A DNA stretch of 57,879 bases, taken from an uncultured Gammaproteobacteria bacterium (lineage in GTDB: Bacteria > Pseudomonadota > Gammaproteobacteria > JAADHQ01). The stretch covers positions 1-57,879 of the forward strand of contig CAMYJO010000015.1 of the NCBI GenBank assembly GCA_947258755.1. Direction: 5' to 3'. This document shows, piece by piece, positions 35,271 to 46,110 of the stretch (position 1 is the stretch's first letter; each line of letters begins with the position of its first letter). Made by a program: the position numbers and the translations under genes. The notes under the pieces were generated by a model, which worked only from the letters and a program-made list of their open reading frames with translations, was not told the DNA's origin and did no database searches.

Positions 35271-37592
35271 ATGGCAGGCAAGAAAAAAACACAGAGAAGA
35301 CGAAAAAAGCCGGTGCGTTCCAGGCGTAAGCAGCCGAGGAAAAAACGCAAAATCTGGCGCTATATCCTGTTGCCAGCAGTATTGGTCTTTATTGCCTACG
35401 CCATCTATCTCGATGTCAGCATTCGCGATCGCTTTGAAGGCAATCGTTGGGAGATCCCGGCGCGTGTCTATGCCAGCCCATTGGAGTTATATCCAGGCCT
35501 GGCCCTGCAAAAATCGGCCTTGCTGGCTGAGTTGAAAAGACTGAATTACCGTCGCGTCAACAAGCCGAACGAGCCGGGTACCTATAGAGTGCAGGGTGCT
35601 GCGGTGACGTTGATCAGTCGCGCCTTTGCTTTCTGGGATGGCGAAGAAGCATCCAGACAATTGCGTATTCAGTTTGACCAAAGTGGCGTGCAACGGATTG
35701 AACAATTAGTCACACGTGAGTCGATCAGCCTGGCACGGCTCGATCCCGCGCATATCGCCAGTATTTACCCGCGCCATAATGAGGACCGCATACTGGTGCA
35801 ATTAAAAGAGGTGCCGGTTTTAATGCAGCAGGCTCTGATTGCCGTAGAGGACCGAAAATTCAAGCGCCATCCTGGTATTGATGTTAGCGCCATTGCGCGC
35901 GCGCTCTACAGTAATATCAAAGCCGGTAAGACTGTGCAGGGCGGCAGTACCCTGACCCAGCAACTGGTGAAAAATTATTTCCTGACCTCTGAGCGTACGC
36001 TTAGCAGGAAAATCAATGAAGCCATGATGGCTGTGTTGTTGGAGCTGCATTATGACAAGGATGATATCCTTGAGTCCTATCTGAATGAAGTCTATCTGGG
36101 GCAGGATGGTCAGCGTTCCATTCATGGTTTTGCTCTTGCCAGTCAATTTTATTTTGGCCGTAAACTAAAGCACCTGAAAACGGAGCAAATTGCCTTGTTG
36201 GTCGGTATGGTCAAGGGGCCGTCCTACTTCGATCCAAGAAAGCATCCGAAACGGGCAACTCGCCGACGTAACGCTGTCCTCGATGTCATGCATGAACGCG
36301 GCTTGCTGGATAAAAATGAGCGAAATCGTTTTAAGAAATCTGGGTTAAATGTTAATTCGGCGCAGAAGGCAGCACTGACACGGTACCCGGCATTTCTTGA
36401 TCTGGTGAAAAGACAATTACGTCGTGATTATCGCGATGAAGACCTGTCGAGCGCAGGCCTGCGTATATTCACGACCCTCAGGCCTGATATCCAGCTGAAG
36501 ACAGAGCAGGCATTGTCGGGCAAGCTAAAGGCGCTCGAACGCGGCTATCGGCTGACTGCGGGGCGTTTGCAAGGTGCTGTGCTGGTCACGGATATCAATA
36601 GTGCAGAGGTGGTAGCAGTCGTTGGTGATCGTAAGCCACGGAGTTCGGGTTTCAATCGAGCACTGGATGCCGTGCGCCCGATCGGTTCACTGGTCAAACC
36701 CGCAGTTTATCTGGCGGCGCTAAAAACACAGCAGTATAGCTTGGCGTCGATGCTGAATGATGATTTCCTCAGGGTAGAGCAGGCTCATGAGGATAAGGAT
36801 TGGACGCCGAAGAATTACGATAAAGAGTACCATGGCCAGGTACCCTTGTTTCAAGCGCTGGCACACTCATACAATGTTGCTACGGTGCGCCTGGGCATGG
36901 ATGTCGGCTTATCTGCCGTCATCGACATGTTGTATGATCTGGGCGTACGTCGGCCAATCAATAAGTTTCCATCCATGCTATTGGGGACGCTGGCATTGTC
37001 ACCACTAGAAGTCGCGCAAATGTATCAGACCCTGGCGGCTTCCGGGTTTTATTCGCCGTTACGCAGTATTCGTGCGGTACTGGATATCAATGCCGAGCCA
37101 TTGAATCGTTACCCGTTGTCAGTTTCGCAGGTGGTTGATGCCGAAGACAGCCTGTTGATCAATTACGGCATGCATTTGGTGACGAAATTCGGTACCGCCA
37201 GTCAATTGTCCAGTTTATTACCACAAGGTCTCAATGCTGCCGGTAAGACCGGTACCACGGATAAATTGCGTGATAGTTGGTTTGCCGGTTATACGCAGGA
37301 TTACCTGTCGGTCGTCTGGCTTGGTCATGATGATGACAAGCCGACCCGGTTTACCGGCAGCAGTGGTGCCATGCAGGTGTGGGCCTCTTTATTTAATACG
37401 ATTGATGCCCAGCCATTGCAGTTGGAGTCAGACGATGCGATTGAAATGACATGGATCGATATACAAAGCGGCAACAGGACTGATGGTCACTGTCAAAATG
37501 CGATACAATTGCCCTTCAGGCGTGGCACAGCTCCGCAGCAACATAGCGGCTGTAGTCACAATATTATCGACTGGTTTAAGAAGGTATTCTGA
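35271..37592 (+). CDS. mrcB: Penicillin-binding protein 1B (class A)
   Basis: Bifunctional peptidoglycan synthase (773 aa), inner membrane. Very basic cytoplasmic N-terminus (1-30), one helix (about 31-48), UB2H-like region (RWEIPARVYASPLELYPG), glycosyltransferase domain with E193 in VEDRKFKRHPGID and GGSTLTQQLVKN, and transpeptidase with S473-x-x-K476 (RPIGSLVKPAVY), S533-Y-N, and K659-T-G-T. All catalytic motifs are intact. UB2H suggests activation by an LpoB-like lipoprotein. A TPR lipoprotein gene starts one base after its stop. Confidence 0.95.
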   Translation: MAGKKKTQRRRKKPVRSRRKQPRKKRKIWRYILLPAVLVFIAYAIYLDVSIRDRFEGNRWEIPARVYASPLELYPGLALQKSALLAELKRLNYRRVNKPNEPGTYRVQGAAVTLISRAFAFWDGEEASRQLRIQFDQSGVQRIEQLVTRESISLARLDPAHIASIYPRHNEDRILVQLKEVPVLMQQALIAVEDRKFKRHPGIDVSAIARALYSNIKAGKTVQGGSTLTQQLVKNYFLTSERTLSRKINEAMMAVLLELHYDKDDILESYLNEVYLGQDGQRSIHGFALASQFYFGRKLKHLKTEQIALLVGMVKGPSYFDPRKHPKRATRRRNAVLDVMHERGLLDKNERNRFKKSGLNVNSAQKAALTRYPAFLDLVKRQLRRDYRDEDLSSAGLRIFTTLRPDIQLKTEQALSGKLKALERGYRLTAGRLQGAVLVTDINSAEVVAVVGDRKPRSSGFNRALDAVRPIGSLVKPAVYLAALKTQQYSLASMLNDDFLRVEQAHEDKDWTPKNYDKEYHGQVPLFQALAHSYNVATVRLGMDVGLSAVIDMLYDLGVRRPINKFPSMLLGTLALSPLEVAQMYQTLAASGFYSPLRSIRAVLDINAEPLNRYPLSVSQVVDAEDSLLINYGMHLVTKFGTASQLSSLLPQGLNAAGKTGTTDKLRDSWFAGYTQDYLSVVWLGHDDDKPTRFTGSSGAMQVWASLFNTIDAQPLQLESDDAIEMTWIDIQSGNRTDGHCQNAIQLPFRRGTAPQQHSGCSHNIIDWFKKVF

Positions 37593-37593
37593 C

Positions 37594-38079
37594 GTGCCGA
37601 ATTATTTTAAACGACTATCGCTATCGCTGCTGACGTTATTTGTCATTAGTTGCAGCACCAACCCCAAGCAGGAAGCCCCTGTCATTGATATCAATGACCC
37701 GGGTTCAAGTTCGTCTGTGAGTGTGATTAAACCTCGGGCTGAGGTCAGTAAGCCGATAGTCGTCGCCGGATTACAACAAAACGCCGCTGAGCTGAATCGT
37801 AAAGGTGAATCGGCCAAAGCCGCTTCCATCCTGGAGCGCGCGTTGCGCATCCAACCCAGAAACCCAAAGTTATGGCATGAGCTGGCCAATGTGCGTTACA
37901 CACAGGAACGTTATCAACAGGCCGAATCACTGGCCTTGCGCTCTAATCAATATGCCTTACGTGACCCAGGTATACAGCATGCAAACTGGGTGCTGATTGC
38001 CAGGGCCAGGCAAAAACAAGGTGATAGCAGTGGTGCGGCAGAGGCACGCAAGCAAGTGCAAAAGCTACAGCGCCGCTAG
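37594..38079 (+). CDS. TPR-containing lipoprotein
   Basis: Lipoprotein of about 161 aa. The frame extends upstream into mrcB, but the GTG at 37594, one base past the mrcB stop and with AAGG nine bases before it, gives a clean lipoprotein signal ending LFVISC (Cys about residue 19). The mature part has two or more TPR-like helices (AAELNRKGESAKAASILERA, NPKLWHELANVRYTQERYQQ). Placement right after mrcB suggests a partner in peptidoglycan synthesis, which is inference only. Confidence 0.8.
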   Translation: MPNYFKRLSLSLLTLFVISCSTNPKQEAPVIDINDPGSSSSVSVIKPRAEVSKPIVVAGLQQNAAELNRKGESAKAASILERALRIQPRNPKLWHELANVRYTQERYQQAESLALRSNQYALRDPGIQHANWVLIARARQKQGDSSGAAEARKQVQKLQRR

Positions 38080-38202
38080 CAAGAAAGCCTTTCGGAAAAA
38101 TTTAATTCGTTGAACTTTCAAGGTTTTTATCGCTATATTCTATGCAGGCTCGGGGTTTTGTATTATCATGCAGAATGATATAACTGGTCTGGACGAATTA
38201 TC

Positions 38203-38706
38203 TTGAGTGTTTTTTCTGTCGACAAACTGATTTCCGAGGCCCGCAGGATAGCAGCAGACTATCGTCGTGCTACCGGAAAAACCCTGGGTGGTGTCACTGG
38301 TGAAATCGCCGAAAATGATGCCGCGCGATTGTTGGGGCTGGAACTGGCGAGCGATAAAAACGCTGGTTATGATGCTATTGGCAAAGGCAAGCGCGAAGGC
38401 AAGAAAGTCCAGATCAAGGGTCGGGCGATATTTGATCAAGCCAAATCCGGTCAACGCATAGGTCAATTGAAAGTAAACCAGGAATGGGACTGTGTCGTGC
38501 TGGTGCTGATGAATGAAGATTTTGAGCCCATAGAAATATATGAAGCGGAACGTAGCGAATTACTGGATTCCCTGGATGAAACCAGTGACAGCAAACGCAA
38601 TAAACGCGGCGCCATGTCAGTCTCACGCTTTAAACATCTGGCCAGACTGGTCTGGACTATTGATGAAGGTGAGATAGAAAATAGCGAAGTCAGCGACAAT
38701 GCCTGA
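38203..38706 (+). CDS. Conserved hypothetical protein, DUF6998-like
   Basis: A 167-aa soluble protein. The predicted start is TTG at 38203 with only a weak GGA upstream, so the start is uncertain. The middle shows GYDAIGKGKREGKKVQIKGR, a D...QxK pattern seen in PD-(D/E)XK nuclease folds and in DUF6998 proteins. I recall this family only loosely. Polar acidic C-terminus. Located between the TPR lipoprotein and yoaA, both on the same strand. Confidence 0.6.
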   Translation: MSVFSVDKLISEARRIAADYRRATGKTLGGVTGEIAENDAARLLGLELASDKNAGYDAIGKGKREGKKVQIKGRAIFDQAKSGQRIGQLKVNQEWDCVVLVLMNEDFEPIEIYEAERSELLDSLDETSDSKRNKRGAMSVSRFKHLARLVWTIDEGEIENSEVSDNA

Positions 38707-38807
38707 GTACCTACCTGAATAATAACCTGTAAACCGATATTATTAATACGCACCCTGACAGACTATTCAAGGCCTCGGAAGTTCTGGGATCCCAGGGCCC
38801 ATTTGCC

Positions 38808-40673
38808 ATGCAGCTCGACGATTTCGTTCCGCGTGAGCAGCAGATGCAAATGGCCGATGCTGTACAGGCGACCATTAAAGACAGCGCCCACCTGGTCGTC
38901 GAAGCAGGGACGGGTACAGGCAAGACCTTCGCCTACCTGGTGCCGGCCTTGTTGAGTGGTAAAAAAGTCATCATTTCTACCGGCACAAAAAACCTGCAGG
39001 ACCAGCTTTATCACCGCGATTTACCCCGGGTACTGGATATCCTGAAAATTCCTGTCAAGGTAGCGTTATTAAAAGGTCGCGCCAATTACCTGTGTAAATA
39101 CCGGCTTGATGTCAGCGTCATGGAAGGGCGTTTGCGATCGCGGACCCAGGCCTCCTATTTGCAGACAATCAGACAGTGGTCAGGACGCACCGATAGTGGC
39201 GATATCGCCGAAGTGCGCGGGGTTCCTGAAGATGCGCCCGTTTGGCCAATGGTGACATCCAATGTGGACAACTGTCTGGGTGCAGAATGCCCGTCGTACA
39301 ATGGTTGTTATGTGATGGAATCCAGGCGTAAGGCGCAGGAAGCGGACCTGTTGGTCATTAACCATCATCTGATGTTTGCCGATATGGCCTTGAAGGAGTC
39401 GGGCTACGGCGAACTGCTGCCCGGCGCCAATGCCTTTATAATTGATGAGGCGCATACCTTGCCGGATGTCGCCAGTCAATTTTTCGGTAAGTCTTTTAGT
39501 GGACGTCAATTGCATGAACTATGTAAGGACACGCGCAGTGAACATCTTGCTGCCGGTGGCGATATGTCGGATTTAGCTAACGCCTGTGACCATGTGGAAA
39601 AAGCCGTTAATGATTTTCGCCTGGCCTTGGGGCAACAACTGGGTCGCCTGTCCTGGGCGCAGGTGAAGAACAAGCAAACGATTAAAGATGTACTCGATGA
39701 GATGCAATCCAAACTGGGTACACTATCGGATTGGCTCGAGCATGCCGCCGTCAGGAGTAAGGGCCTGGAAAATTGCTGGCGACGTAGTCAGGATTTTAGT
39801 CATCAACTGAATGTAACCACGCGTTCCGTGGATGAGGATTATATTCAATGGCTCGACGTGCATAAGCGTTCATTTGTCTTTCATTTGACGCCGTTGGATA
39901 TCGCACCGGCATTTCAGGCGCAATTACAGACCCATCCTAGCGCCTGGGTGTTTACCTCGGCGACCCTGGCGATCAATAATGATTTTACGCATTTTACCCG
40001 TCGTCTAGGTATCGACAAATGCGAGACGCTGCTGTTGGATAGCCCGTTTGATTATGCCCGCAATGCGATGCTGGTAGCGCCGCAGAATATGCCGGATCCT
40101 AATAGCGAGCAGTATACAGAAACGGTTATTGAATATGCGATTGAGTTGATTGAGGCGAGCAAAGGACGCGCCTTCCTGTTGTTTACCAGTTATAAGGCGT
40201 TGCGTCTGGCGGAAAAGTTACTGGATGGTCGCATCGACTACCCGATCCTGGTGCAGGGTAATAGCCCACGGGACCTGCTGCTGGAAACGTTCAGGAAAGA
40301 AGGTAATGCGGTGCTCCTGGGTACCAGTAGTTTTTGGGAAGGTGTGGATGTCCGTGGGCCGGCTTTATCCCTGGTGGTGATAGACAAGCTGCCGTTCGCG
40401 TCGCCCGGTGACCCGGTGTTGCAAGCGCGCATAGACCAGATTAAAAAAAGCGGCCAAAATGCCTTTTTTGATTTTCAGTTACCAAATGCAGTGATCAACC
40501 TGAAGCAGGGAGTCGGTCGACTGATAAGGGATGTCTCGGATAAGGGTGTCATGGTTATCTGTGATCCGCGCCTGACCGGTAAATCCTATGGCAAGGTGTT
40601 TCTAAAAAGTCTGCCACCGATGCGGCGTGTGATCGATGTCAATATTGTGAAATCATTTCTGGAGCAATTGTAG
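38808..40673 (+). CDS. yoaA: DinG/YoaA-family ATP-dependent DNA helicase
   Basis: XPD-like iron-sulfur helicase (621 aa) involved in DNA repair. Walker A AGTGTGKT (33-40), four cysteines spaced for a 4Fe-4S cluster (C96, C156, C161, C167), DEAH box at 213-216, and late helicase motifs (LLGTSSFWEGVDV, GVGRLIRD). The length (about 620-640) fits YoaA better than the longer DinG. tsaB starts four bases after its stop, the same order as in many gammaproteobacteria. Confidence 0.93.
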   Translation: MQLDDFVPREQQMQMADAVQATIKDSAHLVVEAGTGTGKTFAYLVPALLSGKKVIISTGTKNLQDQLYHRDLPRVLDILKIPVKVALLKGRANYLCKYRLDVSVMEGRLRSRTQASYLQTIRQWSGRTDSGDIAEVRGVPEDAPVWPMVTSNVDNCLGAECPSYNGCYVMESRRKAQEADLLVINHHLMFADMALKESGYGELLPGANAFIIDEAHTLPDVASQFFGKSFSGRQLHELCKDTRSEHLAAGGDMSDLANACDHVEKAVNDFRLALGQQLGRLSWAQVKNKQTIKDVLDEMQSKLGTLSDWLEHAAVRSKGLENCWRRSQDFSHQLNVTTRSVDEDYIQWLDVHKRSFVFHLTPLDIAPAFQAQLQTHPSAWVFTSATLAINNDFTHFTRRLGIDKCETLLLDSPFDYARNAMLVAPQNMPDPNSEQYTETVIEYAIELIEASKGRAFLLFTSYKALRLAEKLLDGRIDYPILVQGNSPRDLLLETFRKEGNAVLLGTSSFWEGVDVRGPALSLVVIDKLPFASPGDPVLQARIDQIKKSGQNAFFDFQLPNAVINLKQGVGRLIRDVSDKGVMVICDPRLTGKSYGKVFLKSLPPMRRVIDVNIVKSFLEQL

Positions 40674-40677
40674 TCCG

Positions 40678-41370
40678 ATGAAAATTCTGGCCATCGATAC
40701 CTCCACTGAGGCATGTTCTGTTGCCATTACAATTGATGGCGACAGTCGTGAACGCTTTGAGTTAGCCAGGCAACGGCATACCGAATTAATCCTGCCGATG
40801 ATTGAATCGCTGCTGGCCGAATCCGGCCTGAACAGTATCAATGATATTGATGTGCTCGCCTTCGGTCGAGGCCCTGGCAGCTTTACCGGTATACGCATCG
40901 GTACCGGGGTTGTGCAGGGAATTGCCCTCGGCTCGGGTCTATCCGTCGCCCCGGTGTCGACATTGGCAGCTATCGCCCAGGGCGTTTATCGTCAACGGCA
41001 GGAGACGCGTGTGCTGGCAGCGATTGACGCGAGAATGGCAGAAATCTACTGGGGCTGTTATCAAGTCAACGAACAAGGCTACATGCAAGCTGTGCAGGCG
41101 GAGGTGGTAGGCAAGCCGGATGCATTGCCATTGCCCGAACAGGACGATAAAAGCTGGTATGGCGCTGGTAGTGCATGGGCTGCCTATGAGCATGATCTGA
41201 GTTGCATCAGTAGCGAATATCTGTCAGCCTATGACGGCAGTGTTCTGCCACATGCAACGGATATTGCCCACCTGGCCCTGGACAGCATTGCCAAGGGTGA
41301 GCTGGTGACTGCTGAGAACATTGAACCCGTCTATCTTCGGAATGAGGTGGCGTGGAAAAAAACCAGGTGA
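40678..41370 (+). CDS. tsaB: tRNA threonylcarbamoyladenosine biosynthesis protein TsaB
   Basis: Cytoplasmic ASKHA-fold protein (230 aa) needed with TsaD and TsaE to make t6A37 in tRNAs. Starts MKILAIDTSTEACSVAI, has AFGRGPGSFTGIRIG (about 62-76), and AAIDARMAEIYWG, all family hallmarks. It follows yoaA closely and is convergent with dapE; a long palindromic repeat fills the gap. Confidence 0.95.
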   Translation: MKILAIDTSTEACSVAITIDGDSRERFELARQRHTELILPMIESLLAESGLNSINDIDVLAFGRGPGSFTGIRIGTGVVQGIALGSGLSVAPVSTLAAIAQGVYRQRQETRVLAAIDARMAEIYWGCYQVNEQGYMQAVQAEVVGKPDALPLPEQDDKSWYGAGSAWAAYEHDLSCISSEYLSAYDGSVLPHATDIAHLALDSIAKGELVTAENIEPVYLRNEVAWKKTR

Positions 41371-41379
41371 TAATTACTG

Positions 41380-41530
41380 TGTAGGAGCGGCCCTTGGCCG
41401 CGATCAATCGAGTAGCGAGGGACGAGTAGCTAGTGGCTAGAAAAAGACTAAGATTTAGGCTCTGTTTTACCTCGCTACTAGCTACTAGCAACTCGACACT
41501 GTTTTATCGCGGCCAAGGGCCGCTCCTACA
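41380..41530. repeat. REP/BIME-like palindromic element between tsaB and dapE
   Basis: Twenty-five-base arms (41380-41404 and 41506-41530) are near-perfect inverted copies starting TGTAGGAGCGGCC and ending GGCCGCTCCTACA. They enclose about 100 bases that hold further imperfect inverted repeats (CGAGTAGCGAGG / CCTCGCTACT, CTAGCTACT). The arm sequence resembles REP sequences of Pseudomonas and other gammaproteobacteria. Its place between convergent genes is typical. It could also act as a two-way terminator-like structure. No RAYT transposase in the window. Confidence 0.85.
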
Positions 41531-41535
41531 CTATG

Positions 41536-42672
<1,137 letters not shown>

Positions 42673-43011
42673 TTATTTTAATTTCCGATATTGCGCTTCA
42701 TCGAATCCTACAAGGATTTGTTTGCCCTTGACCAGCACCGGTCTTTTGATGATGGCGGGTTGTTCGAGCATGATCTTGATGGCTGTTTTCTCATCGATTG
42801 TGTTACGGACCTTTTCCGGCAACTTACGCCAGGTCGTACCACGTCGGTTTAGCAGGGTTTCCCAACCCACCTTGTCGACCCATTGCTTAAGCAGGGCAGG
42901 TTCCAGCCCATCCTTGCGAAAATCATGAAACTGGTATTCAAGGTCGTGGCCCTGCAACCATTTGCGCGCCTTTTTTATTGTGTCACAGTTGGGTATGCCA
43001 TAGACAATCAT
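42673..43011 (-). CDS. ArsC/Spx/YffB-family protein
   Basis: Small thioredoxin-fold protein (112 aa): [19 protein letters not shown] with a single CxxT-type cysteine, and the C-terminal RPVLVKGKQILVGFDEAQY. It matches the YffB group, often found beside dap genes but without proven function; arsenate reduction is doubtful. The ATG at 43011 overlaps the last base of the dapD stop, so it is coupled to dapD. Confidence 0.88.
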   Translation of the reverse strand: MIVYGIPNCDTIKKARKWLQGHDLEYQFHDFRKDGLEPALLKQWVDKVGWETLLNRRGTTWRKLPEKVRNTIDEKTAIKIMLEQPAIIKRPVLVKGKQILVGFDEAQYRKLK

Positions 43012-43832
43012 CAAATGTCACGAAGCAGCTCATTGATGCCGACCTTGCCACGCGTCTTTTCATCGACTTGCTTGACGATAACTGCACAATACAGACTGTA
43101 GGTACCGTCCTTTGAAGGCAGGTTTCCTGAAACCACAACAGAACCGGCCGGGATGCGGCCATAAGTGATCTCACCGGTCATACGGTTGAAGATCTTGGTG
43201 CTCTGGCCAATATACACACCCATGGATATAACCGAACCTTCTTCAACAATAACGCCTTCAACCACTTCGGAGCGGGCTCCAATAAAACAGTTGTCTTCAA
43301 TGATGGTCGGTCCGGCCTGGATTGGTTCGAGTACACCGCCGATACCCACGCCACCGGATAGATGGACGTTTTTACCGATCTGCGCGCAGGAGCCTACCGT
43401 GGCCCAGGTGTCGACCATGGTGCCGGCATCAACATAGGCGCCGATATTGACATAAGATGGCATCAAGACCACGCCGGAGGATATGTAGCTGCCTTTACGG
43501 GCTGCGGCCGGTGGTACGATACGAACGCCACCTTCACGCAGATCACGTGAATTACTATCGGCATACTTGGACGGGACCTTGTCGTAGTAGTTGGTAAAGC
43601 CACCCTTCATGAAACTGTTGTCTTCAATACGGAAATACAAGAGTACGGCCTTTTTCAGCCATTGATTAACCACCCAGTCACCGTCTTTTTTCTCGGCAAC
43701 GCGGGCAGTACCAGAGTCGAGCATGGTGATGGCCTCCATGACCGCTTCTTTCACCTGTGGTTCAACGCTGCGAGGGGTGATATCTGCGCGTCGTTCAAAT
43801 GCTTCTTCAATGATTTGCTGCAAGTTACTCAT
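43011..43832 (-). CDS. dapD: Tetrahydrodipicolinate N-succinyltransferase
   Basis: Cytoplasmic succinyltransferase (273 aa) using succinyl-CoA to block tetrahydrodipicolinate. N-terminal helical domain, then a left-handed beta-helix of hexapeptide repeats ([44 protein letters not shown]) and a C-terminal GIPxGS-like segment. Length is typical. Overlaps the downstream ArsC-like gene by one base. Confidence 0.96.
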   Translation of the reverse strand: MSNLQQIIEEAFERRADITPRSVEPQVKEAVMEAITMLDSGTARVAEKKDGDWVVNQWLKKAVLLYFRIEDNSFMKGGFTNYYDKVPSKYADSNSRDLREGGVRIVPPAAARKGSYISSGVVLMPSYVNIGAYVDAGTMVDTWATVGSCAQIGKNVHLSGGVGIGGVLEPIQAGPTIIEDNCFIGARSEVVEGVIVEEGSVISMGVYIGQSTKIFNRMTGEITYGRIPAGSVVVSGNLPSKDGTYSLYCAVIVKQVDEKTRGKVGINELLRDI

Positions 43833-43957
43833 GCTATTACCTATTTAAATTTGTTAAAGGCCGATTCCGGTGGATATATATAATGGCCGGAATTGTAAGC
43901 CAGATAGCGGTTCAAAACCAGCTTTCTATCGGTCAGGGCCTCAGTTAAAGACCTGTA

Positions 43958-45154
43958 TTACAGGGTTTCGGTGTAATTTTTGATACGGTTCGCTGCTGTC
44001 ACGCACTCATCCAGACCGGCGACTAACGCCATGCGTACCCAGTTCTGACCCGGATTAATGCCATGCGCCTGTCTGGACAGGTAACTGCCGGGCAAGACGG
44101 TGACATGTTGCTGGGCAAACAGATCGTGGGCGAACTGTGTGTCGGGCACGGGTGTTTTGACCCATAAATAAAATGCCCCTGCAGGCAACTCGGCTTCAAG
44201 TACCGGTGCCAGGATGTCAATGACGGCAGTGAACTTTTCCCGGTACAACTGGCGGTTCTCTATGACATGTGACTCATCGCTCCAGGCCTGGATGCTGGCC
44301 ATTTGCGTCGGAGGAGGCATGGCGCAGCCATGGTAGGTTCTGTACAACAGAAATTGTTTAATGATATCGGCATCACCGGCTACAAAACCGGAGCGCAGGC
44401 CTGGTGCGTTGGAGCGCTTGGATAGACTGTGAAATACGATACAACGATGATAATCATGCCTGCCCATTAAGGCGGCGGCCTCTAGCAGACCTGGCGGTGG
44501 TTGTGCCTCATCGGTATAGAGTTCCGAATAACATTCATCCGAGGCAATGATGAAATCATGTTTATCGGCCAGCGTGATCAGCTGTTGCAGTGTCGGGATG
44601 TCGATGACAGCGCCGGTCGGGTTGCCAGGGGTACAGATATAAAGGATCTGGCAGCGCTCCCAGACCTCAGCCTCAACCTGGTCGAAATCGGGGATGAAAT
44701 GATTGTCAGCGAGGGTATTGAGGAAATAGGGCGTAGCACCCGCCAGATAGGCAGCGCCTTCATAGATCTGATAAAAAGGGTTCGGCATGACAATAGTGGG
44801 ATTCGCCTGTCTGTCGATCATGCATTGGGCAAACGCAAACAGGGCTTCGCGAGTGCCGTTGACCGGTAGGACGTGACGCTGGCTATCGATCGTGTCCTCG
44901 GCCAACTTGAATCGTCTGATTAGCCAGGAAGCGATCGTTTGTCGCAACTCATCGCTGCCGCGCGTGAGCGGATAGCGGGTGAGGCCATCGATATGATTGA
45001 TGACGGCTTTACTGATAAAGGCGGGCGTCGGGTGTTTTGGTTCTCCGATTGACAGGGCAATATGTTCGAGCGCTGTCGGAGGCGTGCAATCGGATTTAAG
45101 TGCTGCCAGTTTCTCGAAAGGATAGGGTTGTAACTTTTTCAGGTCCGGATTCAT
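43958..45154 (-). CDS. dapC: Succinyldiaminopimelate transaminase
   Basis: PLP-dependent class I/II aminotransferase (398 aa). Start MNPDLKKLQPYPFEKL is characteristic of the gammaproteobacterial DapC group. CTPGNPTGAVI and the lysine site SLSKRSNAPGLRSGF are intact. It lies 125 bases upstream of dapD in the lysine/DAP block and is divergent from the DMT transporter. Confidence 0.93.
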   Translation of the reverse strand: MNPDLKKLQPYPFEKLAALKSDCTPPTALEHIALSIGEPKHPTPAFISKAVINHIDGLTRYPLTRGSDELRQTIASWLIRRFKLAEDTIDSQRHVLPVNGTREALFAFAQCMIDRQANPTIVMPNPFYQIYEGAAYLAGATPYFLNTLADNHFIPDFDQVEAEVWERCQILYICTPGNPTGAVIDIPTLQQLITLADKHDFIIASDECYSELYTDEAQPPPGLLEAAALMGRHDYHRCIVFHSLSKRSNAPGLRSGFVAGDADIIKQFLLYRTYHGCAMPPPTQMASIQAWSDESHVIENRQLYREKFTAVIDILAPVLEAELPAGAFYLWVKTPVPDTQFAHDLFAQQHVTVLPGSYLSRQAHGINPGQNWVRMALVAGLDECVTAANRIKNYTETL

Positions 45155-45231
45155 AGGGAAACGAATTTGTCTTTAATTGTAATCGGTTATTCCATTATAC
45201 TGGATATTCTACAGCAAGAGCAGTGTTATCC

Positions 45232-46110
45232 ATGACCGAATCCCGTTCATCCTATCTATTGACCGACCTGGCCTTGCTATTTGCCGCCACAATGTGGGGT
45301 CTTTTCTGGTATCCGATACGTCTGTTCGAGGCCAATGGCATGCCGGCGATCTGGGTGACATTGGTCGCATTTAGTTGCGCACTGCTGGTAGGGCTTATCT
45401 ATAGCAGGAAACAATGGCACGAATTTCGTCAATATCCACTGACATTGCTGCTGATTGGTTTGTCCGCGGGTTGGTGTAATGCTGCCTTCCTGGTGGCGCT
45501 CGTGGAAGGTAATGCCATCAGGGTCATATTGCTGTTTTATCTTTCTCCTGTTTGGACCGTTATACTCGGGCATTACATCTTGAAGGAAAAGCTTTCCCTG
45601 CAGTCCTTTTTGATATTTGCGCTGGCCTTTCTCGGCGCCATGATCATGCTCTGGGATGTCGACGTGGGATTTCCATGGCCGCAAAATGAGGCCGACTGGC
45701 TGGCGCTGTCTTCCGGCTTCGCCTTTGCTTTGAGTAATGTGTTGATACGTGCGTTACAGGATGTCAGCATTGCCGTTAAAACCACCGCCAGTTGGCTGGG
45801 TTGCGTCTTTATCGCTGCGACATGGATTATACTGACTGCCACGGGTGCGACAAGCATTCCTGAGTCGGCATGGTATTACAGTATGCTCCTGGGCATATTT
45901 GGCATCATTTTTATGACCCTCGCAGTTCAGTACGGTGTAACACATATGCCGGTCTATCGTTCTGCTATTATTCTGTTATTCGAAATACCGGTGACTGCCG
46001 TGTCCGTTTACTGGTTGGCAGGCGAAACCATGAGTTCACTGGAATGGGTGGGAGGCATCATTGTTGCCATCAGCTCCGTTTTGATAGCGCGTACAGGTCA
46101 GAAAACATGA
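45232..46110 (+). CDS. DMT/EamA-family transporter
   Basis: Ten-helix inner-membrane drug/metabolite transporter (292 aa) with two EamA repeats. An in-frame GTG at 45223 is possible, but the ATG at 45232 (MTESRSSYLL) is preferred. Substrate cannot be told. Its TGA overlaps the ATG of the next gene. Divergent from dapC. Confidence 0.88.
   Translation: MTESRSSYLLTDLALLFAATMWGLFWYPIRLFEANGMPAIWVTLVAFSCALLVGLIYSRKQWHEFRQYPLTLLLIGLSAGWCNAAFLVALVEGNAIRVILLFYLSPVWTVILGHYILKEKLSLQSFLIFALAFLGAMIMLWDVDVGFPWPQNEADWLALSSGFAFALSNVLIRALQDVSIAVKTTASWLGCVFIAATWIILTATGATSIPESAWYYSMLLGIFGIIFMTLAVQYGVTHMPVYRSAIILLFEIPVTAVSVYWLAGETMSSLEWVGGIIVAISSVLIARTGQKT

Noticed and set aside
43864-43893. ATTCCGG/CCGGAAT inverted repeat between dapC and dapD
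   Set aside because: Seven-base arms with a 16-base AT loop and no T-run; too weak to call a terminator or operator.
45870-46106. Upstream extension of the VOC protein inside the transporter gene
   Set aside because: The extension overlaps the transporter out of frame; the family start and an ATGA overlap support 46107.
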